From positions 70,727,795 to 70,791,794 of the forward strand of contig CM044874.1 in the NCBI GenBank assembly GCA_024500155.1: a stretch of DNA of 64,000 nt. The letters are read 5' to 3'. The notes beneath the pieces are model-generated. The model had not been told where the DNA came from. It did not search any database and saw only the letters and a program-made list of their open reading frames with translations. The stretch comes from Chenopodium formosanum (taxonomy: Eukaryota; Streptophyta; Magnoliopsida; Caryophyllales; Amaranthaceae). The translations under genes were made by a program, and so were the position numbers. Of this stretch, positions 31,756-43,789 are shown piece after piece. Positions within the stretch are counted from its first letter, which is position 1, and each line of letters starts with the position of its first letter.

Positions 31756-31943
31756 ATGGCATCTTCAATCAATCAATTAAGGTTTGTAATTTTTGCTATG
31801 ATTCTTGTTTCATGTTCAATCTCAGCAATGGGGAATTCGAAATCAGCTTTTATTGTAGCTCACAAGAAGGCTACCCTTACAAAGCTCAGCAATGGCGTCG
31901 AACGTATCTCCGTTTCTATCGACCTCTACAATCGTGGATCTTT
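31756..31943 (+). pseudogene. Captured fragment: translocon-associated protein subunit beta (TRAP-beta), first exon
   Basis: ATG at 31756 opens a frame with a signal-peptide-like start (LRFVIFAMILVSCSISA) followed by FIVAHKKATLTKL and VERISVSIDLYN, the N-terminus of plant TRAP-beta, an ER membrane protein of the Sec translocon. The fragment ends at a GT donor (31944). The rest of the gene is absent, so no TRAP-beta could be made; a chimeric transcript is possible. Confidence 0.8.
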
Positions 31944-32238
31944 GTATGTGTTTTCTCTTTTCTATTGATTCTGCATTTTCTGCTATGATTTTAGATCTTG
32001 TTTGCGTTTGAATTTCAATTTTTACGAATTTCATAATTGAATTATGTTTTCTGTGTTTGATTTTTTTTGTTTGCATGTTGATTTAGAGGAAGTAATAGTG
32101 TTGGAAATGAATTTCGGTTTCAATTGTGTATTTTAATCTTAAATTTTCCGCACTTGTTTGATTTTGTGAGTTTGTTGTTTAAGAAATACTGTAGTTTATT
32201 TGTAAGGTTGAATTGCTACTATTAATCCTGTGTTTTAG

Positions 32239-32997
32239 GAGCTTTGCTGCTGTTGGTGTGGATCCTTCTGTTATGGGGTTTGGCCCAGCTTTTGCCATTC
32301 CTGCTGCTGTGAAATATGTCGAGCTAAAGCTTAACGATATCAATCTATTTTTTAATATGTATGTCCAAGCCTAATCAGAGGATTATTTGTGGGCTGGTCA
32401 AGTAATATGAGTAGATACAAATCATGAAGATTTTCATGATTTAATGTAAAAAGGTATATATCAGTCCCAATTGAATTGGTTTGGTTTGGAATTGGACCAA
32501 TTTTACCAATTTGGTTTTGTCATATATCTGATTTGTGACTAGTAATTGGTCAGATATCAAATTGACAATTAGTTCTTCTTTCATAGTGAGTTTATTATTG
32601 AGTACTCGGTGTATGCAAATTCACTTGCAATCTTAAATTTAACAGTTGCCTTCAGTAACAGATACTCAAATAGAAAACATATTTTGACAGGTGCAAAGCA
32701 TTGTTGTTAGTGGATCAAAATTTGTGGAGCATCTGTCATACATGTTTAACTCGGGCCAAGATTTAAAGCTTAACGATATCAATCTATTTGAGATAAATGA
32801 GGTTAGCACTCTGAACAAGCTGCCTCATATTTTCAGTTGGTGACTTCAACACCATTTCTCAAATTTGTAACATCCATTTTCAATGCAGGCCTTTACATCT
32901 CAGTATGTTTACTGTTGTAAAAAGATGAACCTCGATCCAGCGAAAGTTAATGTTAATGGGGGAGCAATAGCCCTTGGACATCCCTTGGGAGCTACAG
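32239..32997 (+). pseudogene. Captured fragment: peroxisomal 3-ketoacyl-CoA thiolase (KAT/PED1-like)
   Basis: An AG acceptor precedes 32239, where SFAAVGVDPSVMGFGP and AIPAAVK are encoded. A second piece ends at 32801 with LKLNDINLFEINE before a GT. A third exon, 32889-32997, encodes AFTSQYVYCCKKMNLDP and NVNGGAIALGHPLGATG, the thiolase C-terminal signature, before a GT donor. LKLNDINLF appears twice (32325 and 32766), so the piece was rearranged. Thiolase performs the last step of peroxisomal beta-oxidation. This fragment covers only a C-terminal portion and includes intron sequence, so capture was from DNA. Confidence 0.85.
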
Positions 32998-33102
32998 GTA
33001 TGCATTTTGGCTTTACTAGAGAAAATGCTTATTGAGTGAGTTAGGCTCTGTTTGGGGAGGGGGGATTTATATAAGTAAAAATCAGTTATACATTGTGTGC
33101 AT

Positions 33103-33105
<3 letters not shown>

Positions 33106-33173
<68 letters not shown>
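33106..33173. repeat. (TC)n microsatellite
   Basis: About 34 TC units without interruption, inside CACTA-1, just after the thiolase fragment. Likely length-variable. Confidence 0.95.
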
Positions 33174-33176
<3 letters not shown>

Positions 33177-34334
33177 ACACCTCATGTGTGCAACCTAAAA
33201 GCTAATTTAATTTTGTAAAGTTGAAGCCACTAAAATAACCTCAAATTGATTTTGGTTTGACTGTTTTTTGCAATTGATTTTGTTCTGTAATTTGATTGGT
33301 TTTTGGTTCAGATCTGATGAAGTAGATTAATTGATGAATTTTTTCATGTTTAGTTTTGATGTTTGATTATTTGGATTTTAGATTGTTTTACGATTTTTAT
33401 GCTTTTTTTTTGTTCATGTTTTGTGGATTGATTGCTTCATTTTTATATGAATCCTTGTACATCAAAGTTATTGGATTGTTGAATTGAAAATTTGGATAAA
33501 ATGATATATGATTAAAGATTTATAACAGAGTTTTAAGTATTTGATGTGTTTAGCTGATGAACATGATTTGAAGTTTAAGAATTTCCTGGAATCCGAATTT
33601 TGTGATCTTGATTCATTAATTGATTATAATGCATTACCTGATTACTGATTTGACTTTAAGGTTTAAGAGTTTCATGATTTAAGGTTTTACTTTTTTTTGA
33701 CATTTTAGTTTTTAGTTTTAGTTTTAGTGTGAAATAATTTGTTCATGTCTGCCAGTACTGCAAGGATTAGGCCTAGTGATAAAAAACCTGTGGAAGATAA
33801 AGTGCTATCTGCTGTGTGTTGGAAGTTTTGAATAAAGTGCTATCTACTGTCTGTTGCATTGTGTCATATGAATTACTGCATTAGCTAGTATATTGAAAAA
33901 CTGTGATCTTATATATGAATAAATTATTGTCATTATTGCATTGAGTATGTAACGGTTATGAGTGCTAGCGGAAGCAAATAAATTCATGGACGATAAACCC
34001 TAAAACCCATAAAATAGGACAACCCCTGAATTACCAAAGTGTAAGATATATTGCATTTGTATCTTTCTGGTTACATAAGTATTATTTACTTTCATTGATG
34101 TATCTTTCTGGTTATTTGAAGAATAAGCTTTCCTCAATTGTGAAAAGATCTAAGAATTTCACCCAAATAAAAGGTTCATTGCTATAGTAGGATCTGTCAG
34201 GCACCTCATAATTCTTTTTTTCCCTGTAATGCGTGTGTGTTTGTTGTAAGTTAGAATTGGCTATCTTTAATATTGATTCATTTATGTGAAATCAACAGGA
34301 AAATTAAGGTAAACACCAAGGAAAGATCACAACC
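33174..34334. other. CACTA-1 interior, unassigned
   Basis: AT-rich, intron-like or UTR-like sequence with no clear frame. It may be noncoding parts of the captured genes. Confidence 0.4.
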
Positions 34335-34466
34335 ATGGCAGAATCCATTGTTGTATCAGTTGTCCAGTGGATTGGCTCTATATTGATTCAAGAGGCCAAT
34401 ATATTATTCGATGTTGCAGATCAAGTACGGGGCCTTCAGTAAGAGATTGAGCTGATGCAGCAATAG
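34335..34466 (+). pseudogene. Captured fragment: N-terminus of a CC-NBS-LRR resistance protein
   Basis: ATG at 34335 encodes MAESIVVSVVQWIGSILIQE and then ANILFDVADQVRGLQ, the start of the Rx-type coiled-coil domain of plant NLR receptors. A TAA at 34440 interrupts it; EIELMQQ follows in frame and then a TAG. No NB-ARC or LRR is present. The remaining 3' side runs into the right subterminal repeats. Confidence 0.75.
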
Positions 34467-34748
34467 CTTTGGCCTAAGAAGAATCAATGAATCAGAAGGT
34501 TTGGACTAAGAAGATCATTGAAAAGTTAAATAGCTTTGGACTAAAAAGAATCCATATAGCAGAAGGTTTTTAGTTTTAATTATTTACGCAATAATAAATG
34601 TTTTTTTTTTTTGCTCATTGTATAAATATGAAGTATATTTTTACCTCAATTAATTAATAAAATAATTGTGCTATAATTTTTATGCAAGATAGCTAATCCA
34701 GCACAGCAACATGTGCTGGATTTTTTTTAAAATTGGGTTACACACTAT

Positions 34749-35035
34749 TTGTGACGGGCAGATATCATGTCAGTTACAAATAACGGGGTTATTTGTAACG
34801 GGCACTTGAAATGTCCGTTACAAATAACAGATTATTTGTAACGGGCACATGAAATGTCCGTTACGAATAACGGGTTATTCGTAACGGACACATGAAATGT
34901 CCGTTACTAATAACCCATTATTCGTAATGGACAGTGCCCGTTACGAATAACAATGGCCATCCGTAACGGCCACATACGTAACGGACGCTGCCCGTTACGG
35001 ATGGGCCCTTTTTGCCCGTTACGGATGACCTTTTT
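34749..35035. repeat. CACTA-1 right subterminal repeats
   Basis: Inverted-pair motifs TTTGTAACGGGCA / TGTCCGTTAC, about a dozen copies, ending in the TIR at 35045. Confidence 0.85.
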
Positions 35036-35045
35036 TCCATTAGTG

Positions 35046-36306
35046 ACACTTGTGCGAGGTTCGGCTAGAGCTACGTTCGGCCTGATTCCTAACGGATACG
35101 TAGGCAACCTCACATCGAGGTGCGGCCGTAATAAACATGCATTCATATTCACATTCACACACTTGCACCATGATCATATCAAGGGATCTCCAATGCTCAT
35201 CCCTATTCACTTAGAGCTAGACTTGGGGGCTTGATCCTTATATCATTAGCTTACCTAACCTAAGAGTCACCATCATTTTACTCTTCTTGAAATAATATCT
35301 TTCCACACACTTAGCCCTTGCGTCCTAGATTTAGTGTCACTTTCACACACTGCACAGATACATGACATAATTTACTCCCCTTAGGAACCCTTTGTCATGG
35401 AATCTTAACACAACGTTGAAGCATGCCTTGTCATATCAACATCACTCATCAATCATAATCGTCATTGCATCACGAAGTATGAAGTACTTAGCCTCCGTGC
35501 CTAAGTTACCCAAAATACTTTCATTATGGAGTCAACAGTTGAGATAGCCTAGGATGGATTAATCCTTGCACCTTGAGAGATAGTATCAATCAAACGACAT
35601 TTGACTAAGCTCATTCAACATGCATTCGAAAGCTTCTTTCTTTTTTCACGGAAAATTTTTGCTTTTTGCATTTTTGAGTCACATTGAGTCAACACTATGC
35701 ACACACAGGTCATGAGTCACACGTGTCATTTTACTTTAAGTCGAGTCAACCTCGAGTCAGTCAATCACAGAGAGTCAAGTTTATACCTTGAGTTGTGTCA
35801 AGTCGATGAGTCAAGCAATGCTAAACCTTAGGTTAACTCTAAGATAATTGAAAAGATTGGCAAAGTTCTATGGTCAAAATAAATACAGGTGCAGCAGAAT
35901 AGGGAGGACCCTACTCCAATCCTTGGCGCCAGAGATATCTCAGCAGCGACAAAGCTCGAAGCCTCTCAGAAAGGTGATTTCGACCTCATACAGCAATTTT
36001 GGGTTCCTTGGTACGCCAGTTAGCCCCTGTAAGCAATTTGACATGATTAAGTAGTCGGTTTGATTACAACAGCAAATAAGTGATCGACTTGATGTAAGAT
36101 CGTCTCACTTAGCTTAAAGCGCCTAAGCATTGGCTCAAAAGCAGAAAAGGCACCGACGTATAGGTTCAAAGCAACGAAAGCGCCGACGTACAGGCATAGC
36201 GGAAGCAAAGTTCGAGCGAGCTTTAAAGATCGACAAGTGTTGGTCTTCGGTAATTTTCTTCGGAATATTATCGCAACAACTGAGGATGACTTCAAGTAAA
36301 GTTATG
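35046..36306. other. Tat-B 3' noncoding region with conserved post-pol motif
   Basis: Starts just past the CACTA TSD. The motif GAGCTACGTTCGGCCTGATT at 35068 with GGATACGTAGGCAACC matches the motif after the Tat-A pol stop. The rest is noncoding, with (G)AGTCAA-rich repeats near 35690-35820. No gene seen. Confidence 0.55.
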
Positions 36307-36600
36307 TTCGACGGCATTCGCTAAGATTGTGGAGGTTGTCATCTAAAGTTTTGAGAAGATAGCACAAGATGAGCGGTCTTCGACGGCATTCGCTAAGATT
36401 GTGGAGGTTGTCACCCGAGATTTGAGAAGATAGCACGAGATGGGAGGTCTTCGACGGCGTTCGCTAAGATTGTGGAGGTTATCACCAAGATATGAGAAGA
36501 GCGGTTCATGATGAGGCGGTCTTCGACGACTTTTGCTATGATTGGAAAGGTTATCACCATGATTCAAGAAAAGGCTCGAGATGTAGCAACATTGATCGAC
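36307..36600 (+). repeat. Tat-B 3'-UTR tandem repeat, 71-72-bp unit
   Basis: Units starting TTCGACGGC at 36307, 36379, 36450 and 36522 (TTCGACGAC). Each contains CGCTAAGATTGTGGAGGTT or a variant. Divergence grows rightward. Confidence 0.88.
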
Positions 36601-36699
36601 GGCGTTCCCTAGATTGCGGAAGATCGTCAAAACAAGCAGCAAGATGGCGTCCCCTAGATTGTGGAGAGTTGTCACAAACAACTGAGGATTATTTCAAGA

Positions 36700-36920
36700 G
36701 AAGCAATCTTCGATAGTATTCCCTTGGATGTGGAGTATTATCAATGCGGATGGGGATTGTTTCAAGAGAAGCAATCTTCGGTAGTATTCCCTTGGATGTG
36801 GAGTATTATCAATGCGGATGGGGATTGTTTCAAGAGAAGCAATCTTCGGTAGTATTCCCTTGGATGTGGAATATTATCAATGCGGAGGAGGATCGTTTCA
36901 GGCGAAGCAATCTTCTAATT
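36700..36920 (+). repeat. Tat-B 3'-UTR tandem repeat, 68-bp unit
   Basis: AAGCAATCTTCG recurs at 36701, 36769, 36837 and, degraded, 36905. The middle units are nearly identical. It is unrelated to the Tat-A repeat and distinct from the preceding 72-bp set, though both contain CTTCG. Confidence 0.88.
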
Positions 36921-37205
36921 TGGAAGCAGTTACAGGAGTAGCGGTTTTCAAGCGGGGTGGCATTCTCTAGCTTGTAGGAGGTCATCAAAACAACAAGCGA
37001 CAGCAAATCAGTTACTTTCAGAGACGTGTGCTCGACGGTGCAAGATACGCGTTTCTTAACTCTTTTATCTGTTTTAACTAACGCTAGTTTTGCAGGTATC
37101 GACGTTACAAGAGTGATTAGGATCGCAGAACGTTTTAAGTCATTCTCCGTCCCTATCGATACTTTGACTTTTGTTTTCAAAACTCGCGTTTCTCCAAACT
37201 CAGTC

Positions 37206-37219
37206 AAAGTGGGGGCTTC
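37206..37219 (+). other. Polypurine tract of Tat-B
   Basis: AAAGTGGGGGCTTC, identical to that of Tat-A, immediately before TGTAGACACC. Confidence 0.9.
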
Positions 37220-39143
37220 TGTAGACACCCATTTGTGTCTCCCCAAAACCAAACCCGGTGATGAGTACCTTTCACGTCGAGTCATAATCGAATGAAACGA
37301 AAGTGTGGAAAGTTTAGTGTTGCGGAAAGTTTTAATTTTCTTTTCTCTTCTCTCTGTTTTGAAAACTTATTTTTAAAAAACAGCCAATCCAGTTTGGTTG
37401 GTCCATGATATGGGTCCAATAGTAGTGTAGTTGGGTTGGGCTTGACAAGAGCTTTCCAACGATATATTATAAGCCCAATTCCCATGAATATTGAGGAAGT
37501 TATGGCCAATTTACTAAACTGGGCCCGGTTTGAGCTTTATATACGGCCCAATGATCTAGGGTAGGGCCTAATATGATTTATCATTCCTAATGCAATTAGG
37601 AATGGTTTTAGTCTTCTAGATTCTTCTAGAAGGTTCTTTTCATTCATAATTCAATTAGCATTGATAAATTGACTTTTGTTGACTTTTCAGAGTTTTAATT
37701 AAAATCAAAAGGCATTTTCGAGAAAAAGATACGATTTTATCTTCCAGTATGGCAAACTTATCTGATTTTCGAAAACGCGTTAAAAACAGGTCTGGCGCCT
37801 GGCGCCAGCCATTGGCGCCTGGCGTCAAATAGCCAGGGTTGGCGCCAGCTCTGTTTTACGTGCGTCAATCTCGTTTTGCGTGCGCCAAGTGCTCTGTTTT
37901 GATATTTTATCTTTTCGACTTCGTGATAGTCTCTATAAATAACGTATTAAAAACTCTGTTTTCATTCATCAACAATCAGTTTTCATTCGCAATCATTAAT
38001 TCTTTCATCCTCTTTAATCATTCACCAATTCTCACGAATTGTCATCAACAATCATTCATCAATTCTCTCCAATTCTCTCTTGATTCTTACCTTGCTTTTT
38101 CATACAAAATTCCGCATTCACAAGACTTAGATACACCTAGCCATATTCGAAGTTGTCTTCGCCCTAGAGGTGAAAGGTTTAATTTCTGAGGATTTGGTCC
38201 CAAATCTCTTTTTCAATTATTTAATTTAATTGTTTGATTATTATTTTCCTTGAAGTTACTAACGTGTGTATTTTGTTATTAGAAAGAGGTACGAGGCATC
38301 AAAGTAAGTGCTTTAATGATTTTAATTGATATTGTGATGTAGAAATCATGTTTATATTGTTATTATGATATTCCTAGTATCATGTCTAGGGTAATTTTAA
38401 TATTAAATATGATTCTTACGATGCTTCCTATTTTCTTCCTAATATTTATGATTGTTAGTGACATGCTAGGGTTTGTTATTAATCTTGTTAGTATCATGCC
38501 TAGGATCTTGCTATTATTATTATGCTCTAATATTAACATGAACATGATAGTGATTATAATTGTTATTATTTATGATGATTATGAATATTATGATTGTTAT
38601 TATGATGATTATTTATTATGATGCTTATTTATTGTTATTGCTTGATCACACCTTTTTATACATGTTTAAAGGGAATCTATACTTGTAATCATACTTAATA
38701 AGATAATTAATAATCTTGTTAGGTTTAATATGATTATAATTTCAAGTGTTCCCCAATTATAGATTTATTTGTGCATTAAATTCAACCAAAATAGATAAAC
38801 AAGTTTAGGGTTAATCTTATTGATTGCATGTTAGTCAGAAAGCGCACATGAATACGATCAGAATAAAGTAGAGGCCTATTATTAGGGCAGGTTCAATCTC
38901 TTTTAGGTTGGATTTGTACCTTCATCCTCGAACCCTTATTTGGTTCAAGACCTTATGGAGTTGACGATCTCTTGGATCGTTAAGGGGTGTAACCTTCACC
39001 TCGTGAACGGTTTACAAGTTCCTAAAACTTGTTGGCGACTCTTTTGCTCTATCTTCTTCCCTTTTGGACGCCACCGTACTTTAGTGTATGATCACAGTGG
39101 GGTTTAAGCTAGTGGGATAAAAGCTTGAAATTTATTCCCTACA
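37220..39143 (+). repeat. 3' LTR of Tat-B (1,924 bp)
   Basis: Begins TGTAGACACC and ends TTATTCCCTACA. It contains a TATA box (CTATAAATA at 37933) and, upstream of it, a TGGCGCCA array (37793-37887). The first 60 bp resemble the Tat-A LTR start, but the LTR bodies are largely unrelated, so they are sister families sharing signals. Confidence 0.88.
37793..37887. repeat. Phased TGGCGCCA array, Tat-B LTR copy 2
   Basis: Words or near-words start at 37793, 37800, 37813, 37820, 37840, about 37860 and about 37880. Two interleaved registers, each stepping 20 bp (37793-37813; 37800-37820-37840-37860-37880). The last two are degenerate (TGCGTCA, TGCGCCA). The array ends about 45 bp before the TATA box. 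The other LTR copy (17906-18018) keeps the step but not the same words. Confidence 0.85.
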
Positions 39144-39173
39144 ATGAGCGTACAAAGTTAACCCAATAATAAG

Positions 39174-39518
39174 GTATTGAGATACAACTCTTACAATTAA
39201 ACTCTCAAAATAAAAGAAAAGAAAATAGTGGAATAAATTACGAGGAGATTAACTAGGGAGACTAGTGTAAATGGATGAGTAATTTTGTGAGTGGGTAAAT
39301 TTGTATAATGGAGGTTGAATGTATATTGGTTGGATACCCCAAGATGTATGAAGAATTCTCTAGATTTGCTTGCATGATAATATTGCTTCTAAAAAGTTGA
39401 CCATTTTCTAGAATAATCAACATAATTGTAAAATATTTGACATACTCTAGAAGCGAGAAGAATTGTATTAGGCTTCTTCAAAACTTGGTCCATATGAAAT
39501 TTTGGGCCACATCTAACA
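39174..39518 (-). repeat. Copia 3' LTR (345 bp)
   Basis: Runs from GTATTGAG to ATCTAACA on the plus strand and aligns with 47161-47509 with only a few differences and short gaps. It is followed by the polypurine tract CCAAGGTGGAGAT on the minus strand (39531-39519). Confidence 0.93.
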
Positions 39519-39570
39519 ATCTCCACCTTGGACCAAATTTCATGGGCTCGTCGTATGGGCACCGAAGGCC

Positions 39571-42500
39571 TTAGTTAGAATGGAAACCCACTAAGTCCAA
39601 ACAATGATCGAACTTAGTGGTAGGAAGTGGCTTTGTGAGCATGTCTGCGGGATTTTCAGAAGTGTGAATCTTCTTCACAGCAATTTCTCCTTCAGCAATT
39701 GTATCTCTGACATAGTGAATTTTGACTGAGATATGCTTGGTCTTATTGTGATAAGCATCATTCTTGGTGAGAAAGATAGCACTTTGGCTATCAGAAAACA
39801 CATTAGTAACTCCTTGTGAGACACCAAGATCCATGACAAGACCTCGCAACCATGTAGCCTCCTTTATACCTTCAGTTGCAGCAACATACTCGGCTTCGGT
39901 TGTAGAGAGAGCCGCTTTGTATTGTAAAGAAGCTTTCCAGCTTATTGCACCAGAACACAGAGTGAAGATATAACTAGAGAGAGACTTTCTACGGTCGAGA
40001 TCACCACCATAGTCAGAGTCAACGAACCCAACAACATCAGTAGAAGATGTTAGGGTTCTATCATATACCAACCCTAGATCCACAGTTTCTTTTAGGTAGC
40101 GAAATATCCACTTAACAGCATTCCAATGCTATTTTCCAGGGTTGTGCATGTACCTGCTCACCATGCTCACAGCATATGCTAAATCAGGTCTTGTGCAGAC
40201 CATAGGATACATAAGGCTACCAATAGCACTAGCGTACGGAGTACTAGACATTTCCTCAATTTCTTCCTCAGTTTGAGGACAACATGCTGATGATAACTTA
40301 AAATGGGCAGCAAGAGGAGTAGAGGCAGGCTTACAGCTGTTCATATTAAACCTATTCAAAATTTTCATAATATAATGTTTCTAAGATAGGAATAACTTAC
40401 CAGCCTGTCGATCTCGATGTATTTCCATGCCAAGAATCTTCTTTGCTGCTCCAAGGTCCTTCATCTCAAACTCCTTGTTGAGATTAGATTTCAAGTCGTC
40501 GATCACAGACTTGTCACGAGATGCAATGAGCATATCATCCATGTACAACAACAAATAGATGTAAACACCATTATGCTGCCGAAAATAGACACATGATCAT
40601 ATCGTCTGCGTGTGTAACCTCGTCTAACCATGAAAGAGTCAAATCTTTTATACCATTGTCTGGGAGCTTGTTTAAGGCCGTATAAGGATTTTTTCAAGCG
40701 ACAAACAAGATTCTCCTTTCCTGGAGCAACAAATCCCTCGGGTTGCTTCATATAGATCTCCTCTTCAAGTTCACCATGGAGAAAGGCAGTTTTGACATCG
40801 AGTTGTTCTAACTCCATGTCAAACATAGCAACCATAGCAAGAAGGACTCTAATAGAGGTATGACGAACAACAGGAGAGAATATCTCATTAAAGTCAATAC
40901 CTTCTCTTTGATGGCATCCTTTGACTACTAGACGTGCCTTCCATCTTGCAGGTTCAACTCCGGGGATTCCTTCCTTTTGCTTGTAAATCCATTTGCAAGT
41001 GAGTGTCTTTCGACCTTTTGGAAGCTTGACCAAATTCCAAGTGTCATTCTTGTGAAGACTTTCAATTTTTTCACTCATCGCCACAAGCCATTTATAAGAG
41101 TCATGACTTGTGATGGCCTCTGAATAAGATGATGGCTCAACTACAATTGGAGTTTCTTCACCAACTGATAATGCATAAGCAAGAAGATACTCATTACTCG
41201 AGTATTTTGATGACTTTTTGATTGGCCTCTTCGAACGATTCCTTGTAAGATTGTAATCAGTAGGTTGTTGTTGTGGGCTTTGTGGCTGGCCTAAATCACT
41301 GGTAGATGGAGTATCACCATCATGACTAGATTGTGGACTTGATGAAGAATCATCATCAGCAGTGTGAGAATGGATACTAATCTCAAACTCCACCTTCTCA
41401 TCATCTTATTGTTCTCCACTAGAGGACTCCAAACTAGATGATTTAATCATAGCATCTTCATTGAAAGTAACATCTCAGCTAAGAATGACTTTCTTAGACT
41501 CGAGATTCCACAATCTATATCCCTTATATTCAGAAGAATAGCCAATGAAAATGCATTTAACAGCTCTAGGAGCTAATTTGCCATCATTAATATGAGCATA
41601 AGCAGTACAACCAAATACTCTAAGAGGAGAGTAATCAACAATTGTACCTGAATATATCACCTCTAGAACTTTGGAGTCAATGGAAGAGTGTGGAGAACGG
41701 TTGGCAATATATGTTGCCGTGGATACTGCTTCCGTCCACAAATCTCGGCGATGCCACAATCCAGCATTAGAGATCATACATCGAGCTCTTTCTAGAAGAG
41801 TTTGATTCATACGCTCGGCAACTCCATTTTGTTGCGGCTTTCCAGGCAATGTCTTGTGTCTAGCAATTCCGAGTTGAGTACAAAACTCTTGAAATTCATC
41901 TTCGCAGAACTCTAAACCACAATCAGTCCTGAGTTTTTTGACTTTCTTTCCAGTCTGGTTCTCGACAAGAGCTTTCCACTTCTTGAAAGTAAAGAAGGCT
42001 TCATTTTTCTGCCTTAAGAAATAAACCCTGACTTTAAGGGAGAAATCATCAATGATAGACATGAAATAACGTTTTCCAGAATAAGAGGTGACCCTACTAG
42101 ATCCCCACAAATCAAAGTGGACATAATCAAGAATATCTTTAGTTCTGTGAGTAGCAGTAGAGAAACTTACTTTATTCTGCTTTCCATAAACACAATGCCC
42201 ACAGAATTGCAGCTTACCCATGCCAGGTGAGCCAAGATGTCCACATTTGCTCAGGATCTCCAATCCTTTCTCACTCATGTGACCAAGGCGCATATGCCAC
42301 AATTGAGTGAGTTGAGAATCGGATAGAGAAGATGAAACGGTTGTTGTACCTGTTATTGTATGTCCTTGCAAGACATACAAACTGCCATGCTTATTGGCCT
42401 TCAAGGCAACTAGGGCACCTTTTGTGACCTTCAAAACTCTACCTTCAGCCGAAAACTTGTGGCCAAGAGAGTCTAGGGTACCAAGGGATATTAAGTTGTG

Positions 42501-42783
42501 TTTTAAGTTAGGAATGTGACAAACCTTAGTTAAGGTTCTGACAACGTCATCATGAGTCTTGATTTTGATTTATCCTATGCCAACAGCCTTACAAGAAACA
42601 TCATTTCCCATTAAGATTGTACCACAATCAACAGATTCATATGTGGTGAATCAGTCCCTATATATGAGGACACATATGATAGGTGCAACAAGAATCAAGA
42701 ATCCATTTATTGAAACTTTTCTTTTCAGAGGTTACAAGTAACATTGTGTCACTTTCAAAATCAGTCTCAACGTTGCTAGCTTC
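39571..42783 (-). pseudogene. pol: Copia pol pseudogene (protease, integrase, RT, RNase H)
   Basis: Minus strand from 42783. Protease has WILDSCCTYHMCPH, where the active-site DSG has become DSC. Integrase (42434-41475) shows the zinc finger (MRLGHMSEKG, CGHCVYGKQ) and DDE residues around DLWGSS, LRTDCGLEF and QQNGVAERMN. RT (41393-40129) has WKARLVVKG, LDVKTAFLHG and SLYGLKQAPRQW. A frameshift near 40600 moves YMDDM out of frame. RNase H ends at 39571 with KHISVKIHYVRD and NPADMLTKPL. In-frame stops lie at about 41472, 41407, 40387 and 40126. The first three fit C to T changes in Arg or Gln codons; the fourth could be Gln or Glu. Confidence 0.9.
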
Positions 42784-42801
42784 CACTAGTGCAAAAATCC
42801 T

Positions 42802-43310
42802 CATCCGTGACGGGCAAAAAGGGGCCATCCGTAACAGGCAACGTTCGTTACGTATGCGGCCGTTACGGATGGCCATTGTTATTCGTAACGGACATTTCAG
42901 ATGCCCATTACGAATAACTCATTATTCGTAACTGGCATTTCAGATGTCCGTTACGAATAACCCATTATTCGTAACTGACATTTCAGATGTCCGTTACGAA
43001 TAATCCATTATTCGTAACGGACATTTTAAATATTAGTTACGAATAAGGGGTTATTCGTAACGGACATCTGAAATGTCAGTTACGAATAAATTTTTTTTGT
43101 ATTAAAATAAGTCCTTATACGTAACGGGCACCTAAAACGCCCGTTACGAATAAGTGATTATTCGTAACTGACATCTTAAATGTCCATTACGAATACAGTT
43201 TTATTGTATATAATTTAACACTTATTTGTAACGGGCAACAAAAGTGCCCGTTACGAATAACTGGTTATTTGTAACTGACAATTTTGTTGCCCGTTACAAA
43301 TAATTATTAA
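42802..43310. repeat. CACTA-2 left subterminal repeats
   Basis: About 20 words TTCGTAAC / GTTACGAA in alternating orientation. Successive words alternate at about 20 and 23 bp, a 43-bp double unit. Longer than the left array of CACTA-1. Confidence 0.88.
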
Positions 43311-43789
43311 ATTAAATTTTCATTTTATTTAATTTCGACAGCATGTATTTATATATAATTAATATATATTAATTAAAACCTGTTATAATATACCTGTTCC
43401 TGTAAATAAGCAATTATACCGAACAATCTTTCGTAAAAATTAATACGACGTAATATAAAAACTGAAGTAGTAACACATTACAAATAAAAACTTGTATAAA
43501 TTTATCCAACATATACAACAACACTAAAAATATTACGTTTTCTACCTAAGCTAATAGTTATGCATTCAATAAATATTTACTTCTAAAGTACTGCGCCCAT
43601 TGTTCTCAAACCACATTCAACTCGTCAACATCATACGGGGCGGTGCTTGGACAAAAATCCTATTGAAAAAAAAAACATATGAAAGAGGTTACAAAATAAA
43701 AACAATCCATAATAAAAACAATCATTAGAATAAATGTGATGAACCAAATTATAGAAATAAAACTCATAATATAGAAACAAAACACATAA

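Larger units (their letters stand above)
30815..35045. mobile_element. CACTA transposon 1, non-autonomous, gene-carrying (4,231 bp)
   Basis: Left end CACTAGTGGAAAAAAT, right end reads CACTAATGGAAAAAA on the minus strand. The 3-bp target duplication ACA flanks it exactly (30812-30814, 35046-35048). Subterminal regions are packed with TTCGTAACGGRCA words in both orientations, as in En/Spm-type elements. No transposase frame is present. The interior holds fragments of three unrelated host genes, all on the plus strand and with introns, so it is a Pack-type CACTA. It sits in the Tat-B internal region. Confidence 0.93.
29164..39143 (+). mobile_element. Tat-B retrotransposon, plus orientation, interrupted by CACTA-1
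   Basis: Remaining parts: 42 bp of a collapsed 5' LTR, a gag remnant, noncoding sequence to 30814, then after the CACTA insertion the 3' noncoding region 35046-37205, polypurine tract and a 3' LTR. No pol remains, so it was non-autonomous or lost pol by deletion. Directly after the LTR lies ATGAG, the possible target duplication. Confidence 0.82.

Noticed and set aside
32880..33185. Arg-Glu repeat ORF on the minus strand
   Set aside because: Translation of the (TC)n microsatellite.
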